Positions 46,645 to 59,285 of a stretch of 64,000 nucleotides of DNA are shown here, piece by piece (position 1 is the first letter of the stretch; every line of letters starts with the position of its first letter). This DNA is from Carettochelys insculpta (Eukaryota; Chordata; Testudines; Carettochelyidae): contig NC_134150.1 of assembly GCF_033958435.1 (NCBI RefSeq), positions 36,141,501 through 36,205,500 of the forward strand. Direction: 5' to 3'. A program made the translations under genes and the position numbers. The notes beneath the pieces were generated by a model. The model saw nothing but the letters and a program-made list of their open reading frames with translations, ran no database searches and was not told the DNA's origin.

Positions 46645-47523
46645 TTCCAAGTAATGAAGGAAGAGCATGAGTTGCAGAAAGACAGTGAGGCTATGCAGTT
46701 CATGAGCAAACGACAGAATCAGGCCAAGGACCTGGAAGGAGATAGTCACCAGTGCAGTTAGCTGGAGAACTATTGTGGTGAGTGTATGCTGAGACAGCAG
46801 TTTAATAACGTGACTACATTTAGTGGTTTTACCCCTTTTGGTATCTGAGTGAAATTTTCTACTACCACTGGGAATGCCAGAAAAGTAAGAGTCCATGGAA
46901 TTCATTTATATGCAAGATGTGTCTTACAAGGTTGTAGTGGGAAAAGTAATATGATTTGTATTGTAAAAAAATACTTATTTCAAAATAATTTGTGTTTAAA
47001 TGGCTCACTAATCTCATAGGAGATCAAGAGCAGATAAAGGTCTCAATTTCTCCCAGACCTTTGTGGTTCGGGAGAGATAATTTGCTATTGCACTGTCACT
47101 GAAAGGCATCTTTTCCAATGGAATAGTTGGAGGCAAAGCAAAATCTTGTTGGCTGCAGATGCCAAGCCATATTATCACAGGACACCTTTTCTACAGAAAC
47201 TCTCTAGTCCTCCGATTGTTGGTTAATCTAGGAAGTAAGATCAGATGGTAATAAACACAAGTATTTTCAGTGTTTACTAATTAGTGGTATGCTTATAAAA
47301 CAAGTGCAGGATCAGTAACCCAGATCATAGTCTTCTGAATAGATTACTGGACTCTGCAGTGCTTGCACGTAGGAGTACTTCTGAAAAGTATTTGTCTTCG
47401 CACATCAAATGCGTATTATTTAACTGCCTTGCTGACAAGTCTCTTAACTAGTCAAAGCAAACTGTTTTGTGTGATGAAACCTTACATTGCCACTCTTTCT
47501 GAAAGAGAATGCTAATATGGTCA
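46645..47523. other. AT-rich non-coding DNA, no gene seen
   Basis: Nothing recognised; a 99-codon minus ORF at 46,606-46,905 has no known similarity. Confidence 0.4.
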
Positions 47524-47531
47524 CAGTAGCA

Positions 47532-47860
47532 CAGGAGTCAGCAACCTCTGGTATGGGTGCCAAGAGTGACATGTGAGCCAGTTTTCCTCAGCATGCAAGG
47601 TGGGAGCTCAGCCATGCCCCTCCTCCCCCCTGCATTCGGGAGCTTGCTCAAAGCTATGCAGTCTGGGTTAACAAAAGGCCAGGTAACGCTACCAACCATC
47701 ACCCAAATTGTAAAGCTCTGCATCTTAATTTATTTATTAACGAAGCTGTTGTGAGTAGGACTATTAGTGACTTTAATAAGTACCACCAACACTCAGAGCA
47801 TAAATAGAGGTCAAAAGGTCAAATTTTGTTACTCCACCTTGGAAAGGGTGCTGAGCCCTG
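47532..47860. mobile_element. hAT-like MITE with 7/8 target duplication
   Basis: The ends caggagtcagcaacc and 'ggtgctgagccctg' are inverted. The flanks CAGTAGCA (47524-47531) and CTGTAGCA (47861-47868) agree at seven of eight. The internal 'aagagtgacatgtgagccag' block is typical of this family. No transposase frame. Confidence 0.75.
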
Positions 47861-48099
47861 CTGTAGCATCTTGCATGGAACTCAGAGGGAGGCTCACAGG
47901 TTGCAGGAGGGAAGAGTTTGGAGGAGGCAAGAGGGAGCCTAGCTATGTGCATGTGGCTGGAATATAAGCTGGGGGTTGTAGCCATTGGTAAATAGGCATC
48001 TTAATAAAAAGCCAGTTTAATTTTAGAAACATGGAGTCTTCATTATTACTGGCATGTGTTATACTGTGTTAGAAATGTTAGAAAATAGGTAGTAGTAGT

Positions 48100-48644
48100 A
48101 GCATCCTTCAGTCTACGTAGACTATGGAACGCACCCTTCGTGGTTCCGTTTGGCATCCTCATTTGCAGCGTCGGCTGTGGCTGTGGAGACCCACATGAGA
48201 GTGCCAGTCCTTGCTGCATCTGTTGCATATGTAATGGATGTCTGGCAGGTCCTTGCTGTGCTTTCTGTGGGCTCGCTTCTCTTATGCTAGCTGTCTGATC
48301 CTCAACTCACCCTTCTGAAGGCCCTTGTATAGTTCCTGCCTCCATCTGCTGCGATCGTCTGCCAGCTCCTCCCAGCTGTCTGGCTTGATGTCTACTTCCC
48401 TGAGGTCTCTCTTGCAAACATCTTTGTAGCGCAGCTGGGGGTGTCTGGAAGGTCTTTTGCCAGAGGCTAGCTCGCCATACGGGGTGTGTTTTGGGATCCT
48501 TCCATCATTCATCCTGTGGAAGTGGCCAAGCCAGCGGAGCCGCCGCTGCCTGAGGACGGTGTGCATAGTTGGGATTCCAGCTTGTTCAAGGACGGTAGTG
48601 TTGGACACTCTGTCCTTCCACAATATTCCAAGGATGCGCCTGAA
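48100..48644 (-). pseudogene. LINE polyprotein C-terminal fragment with C2H2-like finger
   Basis: The readable peptide includes RRILGILWKDRV, RQRRLRWLGHFHRM, YGELASGKRP and YKDVCKRDLREVD, typical of the region after the reverse transcriptase in fish/reptile APE-type LINEs. After an in-frame stop, the same frame holds YICNRCSKDW and LHSHSRRC, a C2H2/C2HC-like finger at the protein end. No catalytic domain is left. Confidence 0.75.
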
Positions 48645-49000
48645 GTTCGAAGCTAACTCCGATGAGGTGATTCCAGCCATTGAAAAAAGTGCGCTGCGCT
48701 CCTGAAGTACAAACGTTCATCGAGCCAGAATACCCTGCAAGCACTCAGAGCAGCCAGAAATACAGTACAGCAGATGGCCAGGCGCTGTGCCAACAACTAC
48801 TGGCTCAAGCTATGCAGCAGCATCCAGACCAGTGCTGATTTTGGTAACCTCAGGGGAATGTACGAGAGCATCAAGAAGACATTAGGACCCACCCAGAACA
48901 AGATGGCACCTCTGAAATCCAAATCTGGTGAAGTCATCACTGACAAAGCCGAACAGATGGAGCACTGGGTTGAGTACTACTCCAAGCTGTACTCACGCGA
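48645..49000 (+). pseudogene. Inverted LINE fragment, endonuclease-RT linker
   Basis: The plus strand encodes FEANSDEVIPAIEK and, after a frame change, ARRCANNYWLKLCSSIQTSA, LRGMYESIKKTLGPTQNKM and EQMEHWVEYYSKLYSRE. This is the linker that precedes the reverse transcriptase in the same LINE type whose C-terminus lies on the opposite strand immediately to the left. Confidence 0.75.
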
Positions 49001-49011
49001 GAAAATAGGTA

Positions 49012-52000
49012 ATGGTATACATTATCATGAATGAAGAAATCCAATCAGAAAATGGAGCTAGAGTCTAAAACGTAACTGTGAAATTGGTTGTTCTGCATTG
49101 ATTTTACCTTTTTCAAGCTTGCTCACTTTACGAGTGACAAGATGGTTTTAACTGCAGCTGCTGCTATCTGGGACCTGACCATCAAACCATTTTCTGTCTC
49201 CTGCATTTTCACTAGTAATAAAAGTTCTGCCACTGGAATTCTGTTAACAGTTTGACTTTTGTATTAACGTGAATAGATCTAGCTTCACCTTCCTATAGTT
49301 GTGATGGGTCTGGAATGTTAACAGGCATTTAGAAAAGATTTTTTGAGTAAGACGATGCTTGGCCAAATTCTCCGTTGATGTAAATTGATACAGGTCCATT
49401 GGATTACATCAGCTGAAGATCTGGTTCAATCTTCTTTAGTCACTCTTCTGACCCCCTATCAAAACTGGATTTCCTTTAGCTAATATGAACGCCATTCTGT
49501 GTTTTATTGAAGAAACACAAGTGCGGATTTTTAGTTTGGATATTTTTGACTACTGAAATGTAATCCTTGGCCTGCTTCTGTCACTTGTTCATGAGCTGCA
49601 TAGCCTCACTCTAGTTCTTAAAACTAGAAAATGTGGTAGTTCTTGCAATGAGCAGGAAGAGGTTTCGAGTACTTAGGACAACAAAAAAGTTGAAAACTAG
49701 CACAATGAAAACCTTGATTTACTGTATGTAGCCACCACAACTGGTATACTGTGTAATAAATGTGAAGATTGTTGGGATAATAAAAAATGGATGCACATGA
49801 AGTTTTAAATGTCAGCAATGTGATATTCATAAAACATGAAATTTAATGGGAACCCAATGTAAAGACAATTAAACTGATGTAAATTGTTTGCTGATTTGAG
49901 TGAGAGTGAAGGTCATAATCTTCACAGTTATATGTCTTCTATTTTTTATATGTGGTTGTTCATCTGATCAATAATGGTTGCTTCACATAGGTATTTCAGG
50001 AACAATCACATTAATATTTTTGAAATCTTGCTTGGCAAAAAACTGCTAGCTTTTAATATCATGTTTATTAAAACAATCAACACAATGCTGACTTTGTGAA
50101 AACATAAGATTGGGAACACGATGTAATACAGATGCGCAAACTCATTTTTGTTGGATTAAGAACCTAATTATTTTAATAGATTGGTTCCTTAATCCCATTT
50201 TCACAGAATTAAAGACTTTTCCTTCTTCTTGAAGCGTCTCTGGTTTTCTCTGTCAGTCAACTTGCTGAATATCTGTACCATGCTATTAATATTTCTGCTT
50301 AGGGTGCCTCTTACTAGTTCAAAGCAGATCTACGTGTTTTGAATTGATCAAGGTTCCTGAAATAATCATAACTGCTTTTGGATGGCACATTTCATTTTGG
50401 TGCTGCATTAAAGTGATAAGTTTCTCCAAAGCTGCAAATGGAAGCCAGAAAAAGATGAATGGGAATCATTTATTAATAAATATAATGGATGATACAAGAA
50501 AAATGTTAGGTGATGTAGATTTTGCCCAGAGTGGTGTTCCTCACCCCCAGCATTTGAACATCTGAAGTTAAGCAGTGGATTTTGGAGGAAAATAGCTTTC
50601 AAAATGCTAGAATAAATATATTTTGGGTTCATTCCAACTTAAGAGCTCTCTTTTGATCAAATTTGCTATTTGTGTACAAACAACCCTCTGCTACTTATCT
50701 TCCAAGAGACCATTTATGATGTTTAACTATTGCACTTTAAGGAGAAAATAGTTTCTCCAAATGCGATGAGAGATGATAATATTTGAAGTTTGGAACATCT
50801 GTTCTGTCTAAATCCCAAATATTCATCATTCATACTCTTCATTCTCACTTATCTGCTTACATATACTATGATTTTCTTTCTTCCAGAGAATTTCCTAGCC
50901 TCAGCAAAACCATAATGAATCTCTGTGGTTTAAATTGTTTAATAAACATAGTTGGCTAAAATTTATGGTGGAGAATGAGGGAGTTACATTTAGGATTATT
51001 TTTAATTAAAAACATGCATCCCATTGCACCTTAATGCTATCTTGCCTGAATGCATACAGTTTTAAATAAAAAACATTGTTAAAGGAACTCATGAGCAAAG
51101 GCAATGTAATAACACAAATAAAAGTCCTTGAGGAAACAGGGAGTGGCTGTTTATATAAAAGTGTCCCCTACATAGCTCCAAGCAGTCTAAGAACAGCTCT
51201 AGTCTTCCCAAGGCTAAGATTAACTATTAAAGGTGGTAAACTATTAAAGGACCCTGGAAACTAGGAAAGGGAAGGTCATTTTGGGATGGGAGGAGTTAGT
51301 GTGACAAACAGCACCAAGCATTCTGCTTGTCCCAGGCCAGAGATGGAAGGAAACTTGGCAAGATCACATCTTCCCAAACTGGTATGGAAAGATTAAGGGT
51401 GAGGAAAAGGAAAATAGACACATAGACCTTTTATTTCTACACTGTTTCTCCATGATTGTTTTTTTGTAAACCCTTAAATAATACTTTGTTCAGAAGATGC
51501 TGTATCTGTGATGCTCTTGCAGACTCCTGAAGGGAAAATGAAGGCCAAACCCATGTGTGATTGTTAGGTTAATATAGTGGGGACACAGGAGGAAACCAAG
51601 ATGTCCAGTCTCAATTGCTCCTTGAAAGAGGTGATGCTAGCAATGCCTGTACTCCCAGAGAGATACATTCTGAAGGGAGAATAAAAGGATCTGATATCAT
51701 GGTGAGAGAGAAAACTTCTCACCTGTCCTTTTAAAGATCTGTCCATCCTCATTCACTTTCTTGGCTCACTTGGCACCACCGATCACTGAGCGTTTTCTAA
51801 ATTCTGTTTCTGGTGGCTTTTTCGTTTATTGTTGATCTGTTGGTTCTTCTGGCTGTGGGAGTAGTTACCACATCCAGCTATCTGCTGAACAGAGACATTT
51901 TTAAATATATACATTTACTGATATTTCTACTGAAGTGGTTTTTGGGCTGTCCTAAGCTTAGGTCTTCCTCCAGAATAAGTTTTGTTAGTGCAATAATGGA

Positions 52001-53587
52001 GTCCCAGTTGACAATTACCATCAACAAAAAAGTCAATCAGTTAATAATGTTTTAGATTTTTTTTTTGCTTAAATGCACTAAAAATGAAAAAGAATGAGGG
52101 GAAAAAATAAAAAATGAAAAAGGGGTTTATTTGAATAGATCTCATTGAAGTGAAACAATTATCACGTTTGTGTGTCAGTTCGGCTCATGTCCTAGGCGCA
52201 AAGTATCCCATGGCTGCTTAGTTGATGTTTGTTAGTTGCTTTTCACCAGACAGGTTTTCAGTTGGCCACAAAAAGACTTTCAGTGGGCTAGGAAGTGCTC
52301 CCATGTATTTTGCATAAGCAATCACCTCTCCTCTTACAGGCCCTGTGACATCTCAAAAGTTCAGTGAAGACAGGTGGTCAATATTCTGTTGGCTGCAGAG
52401 GAGATAGACAAGTATGTATTATAATCGCTGCATGCTTACCTCCTCCATGCAGTGTTGGATCTCTGTATAATGGCTCTGAGTTGAAGATTCTTTCCTCTTC
52501 CTCTGAGATGAGGCTGAAAGTTGTGTTTTTTATTTTTAAATAAATGCGTGTGTCTGCCTACAAATAGGAGGAGGGCCAGAGTGCAAGTGACCAACGTATT
52601 CTCATTTCTGTGAGCTCAGGTCTCAAGATCCACCTGCTTCATGTTGTAAAATACAAATGACTGTAGAATACACCTTAACACTCATGGAGGTCGAACCAGA
52701 ACTTTGTCTTTGATGTCCCAGGCACAGATATGGAGGATAACTGAGTATGATTGTGATGGTTATCCTGGACTAAGGATAAATGGCATTTAGTTGTAACTCC
52801 ATCTTCATAGCTGATACCATTGCTCTGTATGCATAGTATCCGCATCACATACATCTGAAATGTATTAAGTGCATGAGAAGTCCTTGACCCTCTCTATAAA
52901 GGGAAATGCAGATGGCAACACAGCTGGCCCTCCGGGCTTCTTCCTCTGGTAGCGCCGATAAAGTTACTTGGAGACCCTGGAGTTCAGTAATCACTGGGGT
53001 TTTATTTACAAGGGAGGGGTCCCACAAACTCCTTGCTGTGCAGCGTACACAGCTTTGGGATCTTTGTGTCTGATCCCAAGCGGGAAGAGTGGTATCCCTG
53101 CCTGCATTCTCACCATCTTTGCTTCCTTCTTCCCAGCCTCCTATATGGCCCGGGGCTAATTGGGCTGGCAGCTTGCTCTCATTCCCCAGTTTGAGCAGGT
53201 TCTTTCCAAGCAGCTCCACTTTGTTCCCCTAACTGGGGCAGGTGTGGCAGGGAGCTGATTCTGTCACCTTTTCCTGCCAGGTTCTGAAGGCACTGAACCT
53301 CTACTCTCTTCCACAAGAATTATGAGCACTCCCCTCTCAACACTTGTCTCCCAAAGATTATTAAACACAATTAATGCAGCTAGGTATTATCCAATGATTG
53401 CTAGAGCATGATAAATCACACTGCCCCCAAACAATTAAACACTGTTTGTCATGTCTTACACCCACCAGGCCTCAATCTTTTCACCCATTTTGTGCAAGCT
53501 GTCCCATGTGTGTTGCAGTAGTCACAGAGAGGAATCTGAATACACACAAACACCTCAGTGAGCATTACGACTTTGTGACTTGGCCTC
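49012..53587. other. AT-rich non-coding DNA, no gene seen
   Basis: About 4.6 kb without a recognised gene or clear repeat. A 124-codon minus ORF at 52,845-53,219 shows no known domain. Confidence 0.5.
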
Positions 53588-53590
53588 AAT

Positions 53591-54029
53591 GGCTATGTTT
53601 ACACAGCGTTCCACCCAGCACCGCTGCTGGCAGAGCTATGCAAAATGAGCTTCTCAGAATTGCAAATAGCATTGCAAATTTGCATAGTCCCAAAGCTCAT
53701 TACCATAGCCCTGTGGGAGTTCGGTATTGGCAGAAGGGGGTGCTGGCACTGCAGAGGCCATGTGGGCATGCTTCTGCCAGCTAAACCCCACTCTGTCACC
53801 AAACATTTGAGGCATAAAGGACTGGAGACAGAGGGGTTTAGCCGGCAGAGGCACATTCACACGGCCTCTGCAGTGCCGGCACCCCATTCTGCCGATGCTG
53901 AACTCTCACAGGGCTATGGTAATGAGCTTCAGGGGTCTGCAAATGGCATGCCATTTGCAATCCCAAGAAGCTCATTTTGAATAGCTCTGCCAGCAGCGGT
54001 GCTGGGCGGAGTGCCGTGTAGACCCAGCC
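53591..54029. mobile_element. Foldback Harbinger-type MITE with AAT duplication
   Basis: The ends ggctatgtttacacagcgtt and 'gccgtgtagacccagcc' are inverted and flanked by AAT (53588-53590 and 54030-54032). The arms are complementary over nearly the whole length, with a centre near 53,810. ORFs of 77-128 codons on both strands are mirror products of the palindrome. Confidence 0.75.
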
Positions 54030-54054
54030 AATAAAGAGAGCAGTTTCCTTATGC

Positions 54055-54365
54055 ATTGGAAGGACTCTTTCCTCATATCTAATATTCACAGTGACCTCAG
54101 GCAACTTATTATCTTAATAGACACTTACAGTAAATAGTTTTCTTCCCCCTCTTCATTTCCCTTCACCCTTCTCCCTCTGTCCTATGTAGCTGATTCATCA
54201 GTTTTCATTTCATTTTTTCTATCTTTCTGTTAAATTCTTGTCATGCCAGTTTACTTTTAACAGAATTTCCAGACCTGAAGAAGTGGGTCTGTCCCACAAA
54301 AGCTCATCACCCAATGAATCATTTTGTTAGTTTCTAAAGCGCTACAAGACTGCTATTTGTTTCAT
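54055..54365 (+). mobile_element. Copy of the unassigned retroelement family
   Basis: 'gacctgaagaagtgggtctg', 'tcccacaaaagctcatcacc' and 'tttgttagtttctaaagcgc' match 42,060-42,160. The 5' part ('tcatatctaatattcacagt', pyrimidine-rich 54,145-54,240) parallels 41,850-42,050. Ends are not fixed by a duplication here. Confidence 0.6.
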
Positions 54366-55043
54366 ATATGTTGCAGTTTATAATGTGTTGGTGCTGTAAC
54401 ACAATGGCAGGCATGTTGGCATGAAGATCAATGAAAAGGTTCACCGTGGCTTTTAATACTTTGGTTTCTATAGCCGTTCTCTGAGCTAGGTAAATGGCTG
54501 GCACCTGCTGCACATTTTGTTTAGTTTTCATGATTTTATTTATCTTTACAAATAGCATTTTAGAAGGAATTGATAAAAGGAAAAAAGCTTGCTCTGCACT
54601 GGAAAACTAATCTTATTTGTTGCATTGTCTTCTGAGTGGCGGTCGGTTGCTCTTTAGTACAGTTTGTTATGACTAATGCTACATGCCAGCAAAAAAAGAA
54701 AATTAAGATAAAAATTCAAATTTAAATAAACTACAGACACAGTGTTTTACAGGTTAAGTTTCTTGCAGGCAATTTGTTTTCCCTGACAGCACACCAGCCT
54801 CTGGGACCAGTGCATGCATGTAGGCGATGGTTATAAATATTTCAGACCTCAGCAGGGTATGGTGGTTTGGATCACTGGAACTTTAATAGTTTTGTTTCTT
54901 GTATTTTAAATAACCAGATACCTTTGGGAAAGGGTTACCAAAAAAGCAGCCTAGGTTTTATTATTGATTTGGGGCAGTATAAATGGTTTTGCTTTGGTGT
55001 GATACTTCTAAACTCAACTTCAGATATTGGGACAGAGTCACCT
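54366..55043. other. Non-coding DNA, no gene seen
   Basis: Nothing recognised. Confidence 0.4.
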
Positions 55044-55051
55044 CTTTAAAC

Positions 55052-55545
55052 CAGTGGTGGGCAACCTGCTGCTGATGGCCGCCTGGGGCTCCATCTGTGG
55101 CTCATGGACCCCCTCATCTGTCTCCCTCCCCCACTCACCTCTTATGCACTGGTGCCCTGCATTTCCTACTCCTCCCCCACGCCCCCAGCAATTTTGGCAT
55201 GCATGAGTCACATGATCACTTCCTCCTCCTCCCCCTACCCTGAGTTGGAATAGCCATGATCACCTGATTTGCATTCTATTCTTGCTCCTCCCCTTCCCTC
55301 CCAGAGTGGAATGCTGCAAATCAGCTGATCATGGCTGTTCCAGCTCTGGGAAGAAGAAGGAGGAGCAGGGATGGAGTGTAAATCAGGTGCTCTGAATGTG
55401 TTGGGAGGGAGTGGGAGTAGAAGATAAGTGTGGAGCTCCAGTGCACTAGCTCATGAGAGGTGCATGGGGGATGCAGGACCATGGGGTTACAGGGGGAACC
55501 CCAGTGGGCGTTGGCCCACGCATCATTTGCAGTTGCCCATTGCTG
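55052..55545. mobile_element. hAT-like MITE
   Basis: The ends cagtggtgggcaacctgctg and 'gcagttgcccattgctg' are inverted. The flanks CTTTAAAC and CTCTAAGA agree at five of eight. The interior includes a large imperfect inverted repeat around 55,170-55,350 (ctgatcatggc / gccatgatcac). Confidence 0.6.
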
Positions 55546-55553
55546 CTCTAAGA

Positions 55554-55919
55554 TGCCTCAGTGCTAAACCTTCAGACCAACGTGCTGTTCTTTAAAATAT
55601 GGGGTGCATTATTCAACTTCACTCATAATTTAAAAAAAAAAATAGAAGCAGAAAACTTACGCAGTACCAGGTAGATGTCTTTGCATGACTAATTGGGATG
55701 TCTCAAACTGTGAATTTGAAAAGTAGTTTTGACCATTGTCAAAATGTCCAGCGATGATAGAAATAATGAGCAGGTGGTACTGTGGCAGCTGCTCCCCCTC
55801 CCCTCTGATCCCCCTTACAAGTTTGAGCTGAGTGATTGGAGCACTGAAATGTGTCAGACCCAGGTTTATACTCCTGCTTTGGATCCAAACTGGAATTTTC
55901 CAGTTCACTGACTTTGCTA
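55554..55919. other. Non-coding DNA, no gene seen
   Basis: Unassigned spacer. Confidence 0.4.
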
Positions 55920-56200
55920 GATGCTGGGCAATGTCTGTCGGGTGGAGGGGAGTGGCGCTTGGCTCCAGGCTTTATGGAAGGGGCAGAGCCTTGGGTGGAA
56001 GGGGACAGGACTGTCCAGACTGTGCCATGCCTCTCTCACCCAGCCCTGAGTGCTACCCAGACTGCTCTGTGTGGGGCTCCAGCTGCTACTTCCACCACAG
56101 TAGTGGTGGCTCAGAGCCCAGGGCCCTTTTAAATGGCCAGGCCCTGGGACAGCTGCCCTCTTTGTCCACTACTCCCACCCCATTCTTGGCCCAGATTCTA
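55920..56200 (-). repeat. GC-rich interspersed repeat copy
   Basis: 'cagggcccttttaaatggcc', 'aggccctgggacagctgccc' and 'tttgtccactactcccaccc' match 35,145-35,210. The 170- and 93-codon ORFs through it are not supported as genes. Confidence 0.45.
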
Positions 56201-56702
56201 ACCTATAAGCATCCCATCAGGTTCCCTGAAGTTAAGTTATACCAGAAATTTACATTAGCCTTTGCTTGTATAGAGCTGACAATGATCACATTACTCATTT
56301 CCCTTCACACCTGCAGTTTTAAAGCATTGATAATCTCTTATTAATGTGATAGTGCACAGAACTGGGAACAAGAATTCATTTTGTTGAATGCTCTACACCT
56401 GTATATGGAAAGACAGCCTCTACCTCAGTGGCATACAGAGCCTTACCAAGATATGGTTCTACAGATGCTCACATTGCTGTTTACAACATATAGTTCTTCT
56501 GTATGGGTATGGGTAGTAGCACAGGTTGAACCTCTCTAATCCAGCACCCTCGGGACATGACTGGTATTGGACAAGAGAATTTGATGCACCACAAAAGGTC
56601 ATTATTGTCTAGCAGCATTACCAGCTGCTGACTGGGCTCTTAGGGGACATTTAGGGGTAGATTACAGCTAAATAAAAGCACAAAACGCTAAGAGCCACAT
56701 CT

Positions 56703-59285
56703 GGTGTCTGTAGTAGGTAGTCCATCGTGTCCGACGAGGACATCCTGAGCTTGCACAGGCTCATCAGTTGTGGACTAGCATGTGGCTGAGGAGTCCGAGC
56801 TTTGGATGGCATGGGCATTCACGGTGGGGGCAAGGGAATTGTTCTGGCTTTGTTGGTGCGGCTGATGCTGTTGCTTTCTTCCTCTCATGAGCATCAATGA
56901 GGCGTATGCATCGCTGCTCTTCAGAGTTGTCATACGTGTGTCGTACGAGAGCACGCCAGCCTGTTCAGTCTTTTGCATGCTGCTCTAGCTGATCTGGTTT
57001 TAAACCAGCATGAGCAATGTTGGCCTTCACGTAGTCCATATACCTCTTGTGAGACCTACCTTGACTCCTTTTGCCCTGGGAGAGTTCACCATAGAGGAGT
57101 TGCTTAGGGATTCTTGACTCCTCCATTCATATAACATGCCCTGTCCAGCGATGCTGGGATTTCAGAATTGTGGCTTCGATGCTCGTGGTTCCTGCTCTGT
57201 CCAGGAGTTCCAGGTTTGTAACTCTGTCCTGCCATCGAATGTGCAGTATTGACCTCAAGCTGCGCATGTGGAAGCTCTCCAGCAATTTTATGTTTTCTGT
57301 ACAAGGTCCAGGTTTCACAGCCGTACAGGAGACTGGTCACGACTACAGCCTTGTACACTTTCAGTTTAGTGGACTGTCAGATATTGTGCTGATTCAACAC
57401 TCGCGCTGTCAGACGTCCTAGTGCCCAGCTGGCCTGGCAAATTCTGGTATTGATTTCTTTGTCAAGGGAGCCATCATAGGCTATCACACTGCCAAGGTAC
57501 TTGAACTCCTCTACTGTTTTTAACTCTGTTCCTTCAATAAAGGTTGAAGCGGGGAGAGCAGCAGATCCTGGAGCAGGTTGAAACAGTACCTCGGTCTTTC
57601 CTAGGCTGGTGGTCAAACCAAAGAGGCGAGCGGCATCGGCAAACTTGCTGACGATGAGCTGGAGATCAGATTCCTTGTGTGCCATAAGTGCACAGTCATC
57701 AGCAAAAAGGGCTTCAAGGATGAGCCTCTCCAGTGTCTTGGTTTTAGCATTCAGACGACTAAGGTCAAAAAGTGACCCATCAAGTCTGTATTTTATGTAG
57801 ATTCCATGGTCCAGGTCCCTAACTTCATGGCTGAGGACGCACATGAAAAAGAGGTTGAATAACACTGGGGCCAGCACACACCCTTGCTTCACACCATTGG
57901 ATATCTCAAATGGATCTGAGGACTCGCCATTTGAAAGAACAAAGCCAGTCATGTCATCATGGAACAGGTGTATGAGACTAACAAATCTTCTCAAGCAGCC
58001 AAGTTTTGACAGGATAATCCACAGGGCTCTCTGTTGATGGTGTCAAATGACTTGGTCAGGTCTATAAAGACAGCGTACAGATCCAAGTTCTGCTCTGTGC
58101 ACTTTTCCTGCACCTGGCAAACAGCAAAGATCATGTCAATGGTGCTGCAGCCTGGGCAAAAACCACACTGTGCCTCTGGTAGGTTCTCCTCTCAGGTGCT
58201 GGTGATCAGACGGTTGAAAATGACTTGAGTCAAGATCTTCCCAGCAGTACAGACAAGGGAGATGCCCCGATAATTTCCACAGTCAGCTTTGTTGCCCTTG
58301 TTCTTGAAGAGCGAGACGATTGTGGCATCCTTTAAGTCTTTGGGCATGTCTTCTTCCCAGATGCTGATCAAAATTCAAGTGACACTAGTCCTGCCGCTTT
58401 GAAAATTTCAGCAGGGATACCATCTATCCCAGGGGCTTTGCCAGAGCTGGTCTGGCTGATTGCCTTTTTGACCTCATCCATTGTCGGGGGCAGGTCAAAG
58501 CTGTCTATTGTGGGTTTCTGAGGGATCTGGTCTAGGGCCACAGGATCGACAATGGAGGGTCTGTTGAGAAGGTTGCTGAAGTGCTCTCTCCACCTATTGT
58601 TGATGCTGTTCTTCTCCTTCAGAAGGGTCATGCCATTGGCAGACAGGACAGGTGTAGTACTTGGCTTTGAAGGTCCATATATAGCTTTGAGAGTTCTGAA
58701 GAACATCTTGGAGTTCTTGGTGTCACCGTAGTATTGGACTTCATCAGCTTTACTCTCCCACCACTCATCTTGCATTTTGCAAAGTGCCATTTGAGCCTGT
58801 CTCTGAAGGTGTTTGAAATGATCACATTTGGGGATTAAGGACTGATCGTTTTGCCATAGCAGAAATGCGTTCTGTTTTTCTGTAAGATCTTCATGATGGC
58901 TTTGTCATTTTCATCAAACCAGTCTTGGTGAACTCTCTTTTTCATTCCTAGTGTTGAGTTGGCTGACTCCGTCACCAGGGTTTTGAACTGGTCCCACTTT
59001 TGTGTTGGGTTTCCACTCAGAGGTCCACGGGATGTCAGCACTTCATCAAGGCAGGCTGTGAATTTCTCGCAATGACCAGTATCTTGCAGCTTCCTGATGT
59101 TGAGGGAGGGTCTGACAACCTTGAGCTTCTTGCAGTGCAGTGGTGTGATGTGCAGCACAAGGACTGATCTGACGAGTCGATGATCAGTCCAGCACTTAGC
59201 TCCCTGCATGGCCCTGGTGATCTTAACATCTCGAATGTCCCACCTGTGACTGGTGACATAGTCAATCAGGTGCCACTGTTTGACA
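56703..59285 (-). mobile_element. RTE-like non-LTR retrotransposon, 5'-truncated, 2.6 kb
   Basis: The element reads right to left. It begins inside the endonuclease domain at about 59,283 and runs through the linker, reverse transcriptase and C-terminal domain to a short 3' region. The 3' end is near 56,703, where the minus strand ends in 'gactacctactac'. The tail resembles the (TAC)n end of the 48 kb LINE. No convincing target duplication was found (only 'gta' is shared). Clade assignment to RTE/RTE-X is tentative. Confidence 0.8.
56770..59283 (-). pseudogene. LINE endonuclease/reverse-transcriptase polyprotein, broken
   Basis: Segments in protein order: the endonuclease C-terminus with WTDHRLV (APE-type catalytic Asp-His; 59,283-58,835). 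Then the linker and first RT motif GKAPGIDGIPAEIF (58,790-58,368). Then [15 protein letters not shown] and FIDLTKSFDT (RT motif A; ~58,300-58,030). Then NGVKQGCVLAPVLFN and FADD (motif C; 57,994-57,377). Then SLLYGCETWTLYRKH (57,358-57,104). Finally a finger-like PHRECPCHPKLGLLSH near 56,830. RT acidic residues survive, but several frame changes and stops disable it. Confidence 0.82.

Larger units (their letters stand above)
48092..49000 (-). mobile_element. Non-LTR retrotransposon (RTE-like) with 5' inversion
   Basis: A 12-bp duplication agaaaataggta lies at 48,080-48,091 and 49,000-49,011. From the 3' end the minus strand has a (TAC)n tail, a zinc-finger-like C-terminus and the C-terminal coding region up to about 48,644. 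The sequence then switches strand: 48,645-49,000 encodes, on the plus strand, an upstream segment of the same protein type. This order is the product expected of twin priming. The clade name is tentative; other APE-type LINE clades are possible. Confidence 0.75.

Noticed and set aside
53599..54104. Overlapping ORFs of 77-128 codons
   Set aside because: They are mirror frames of the foldback MITE at 53,591-54,029.
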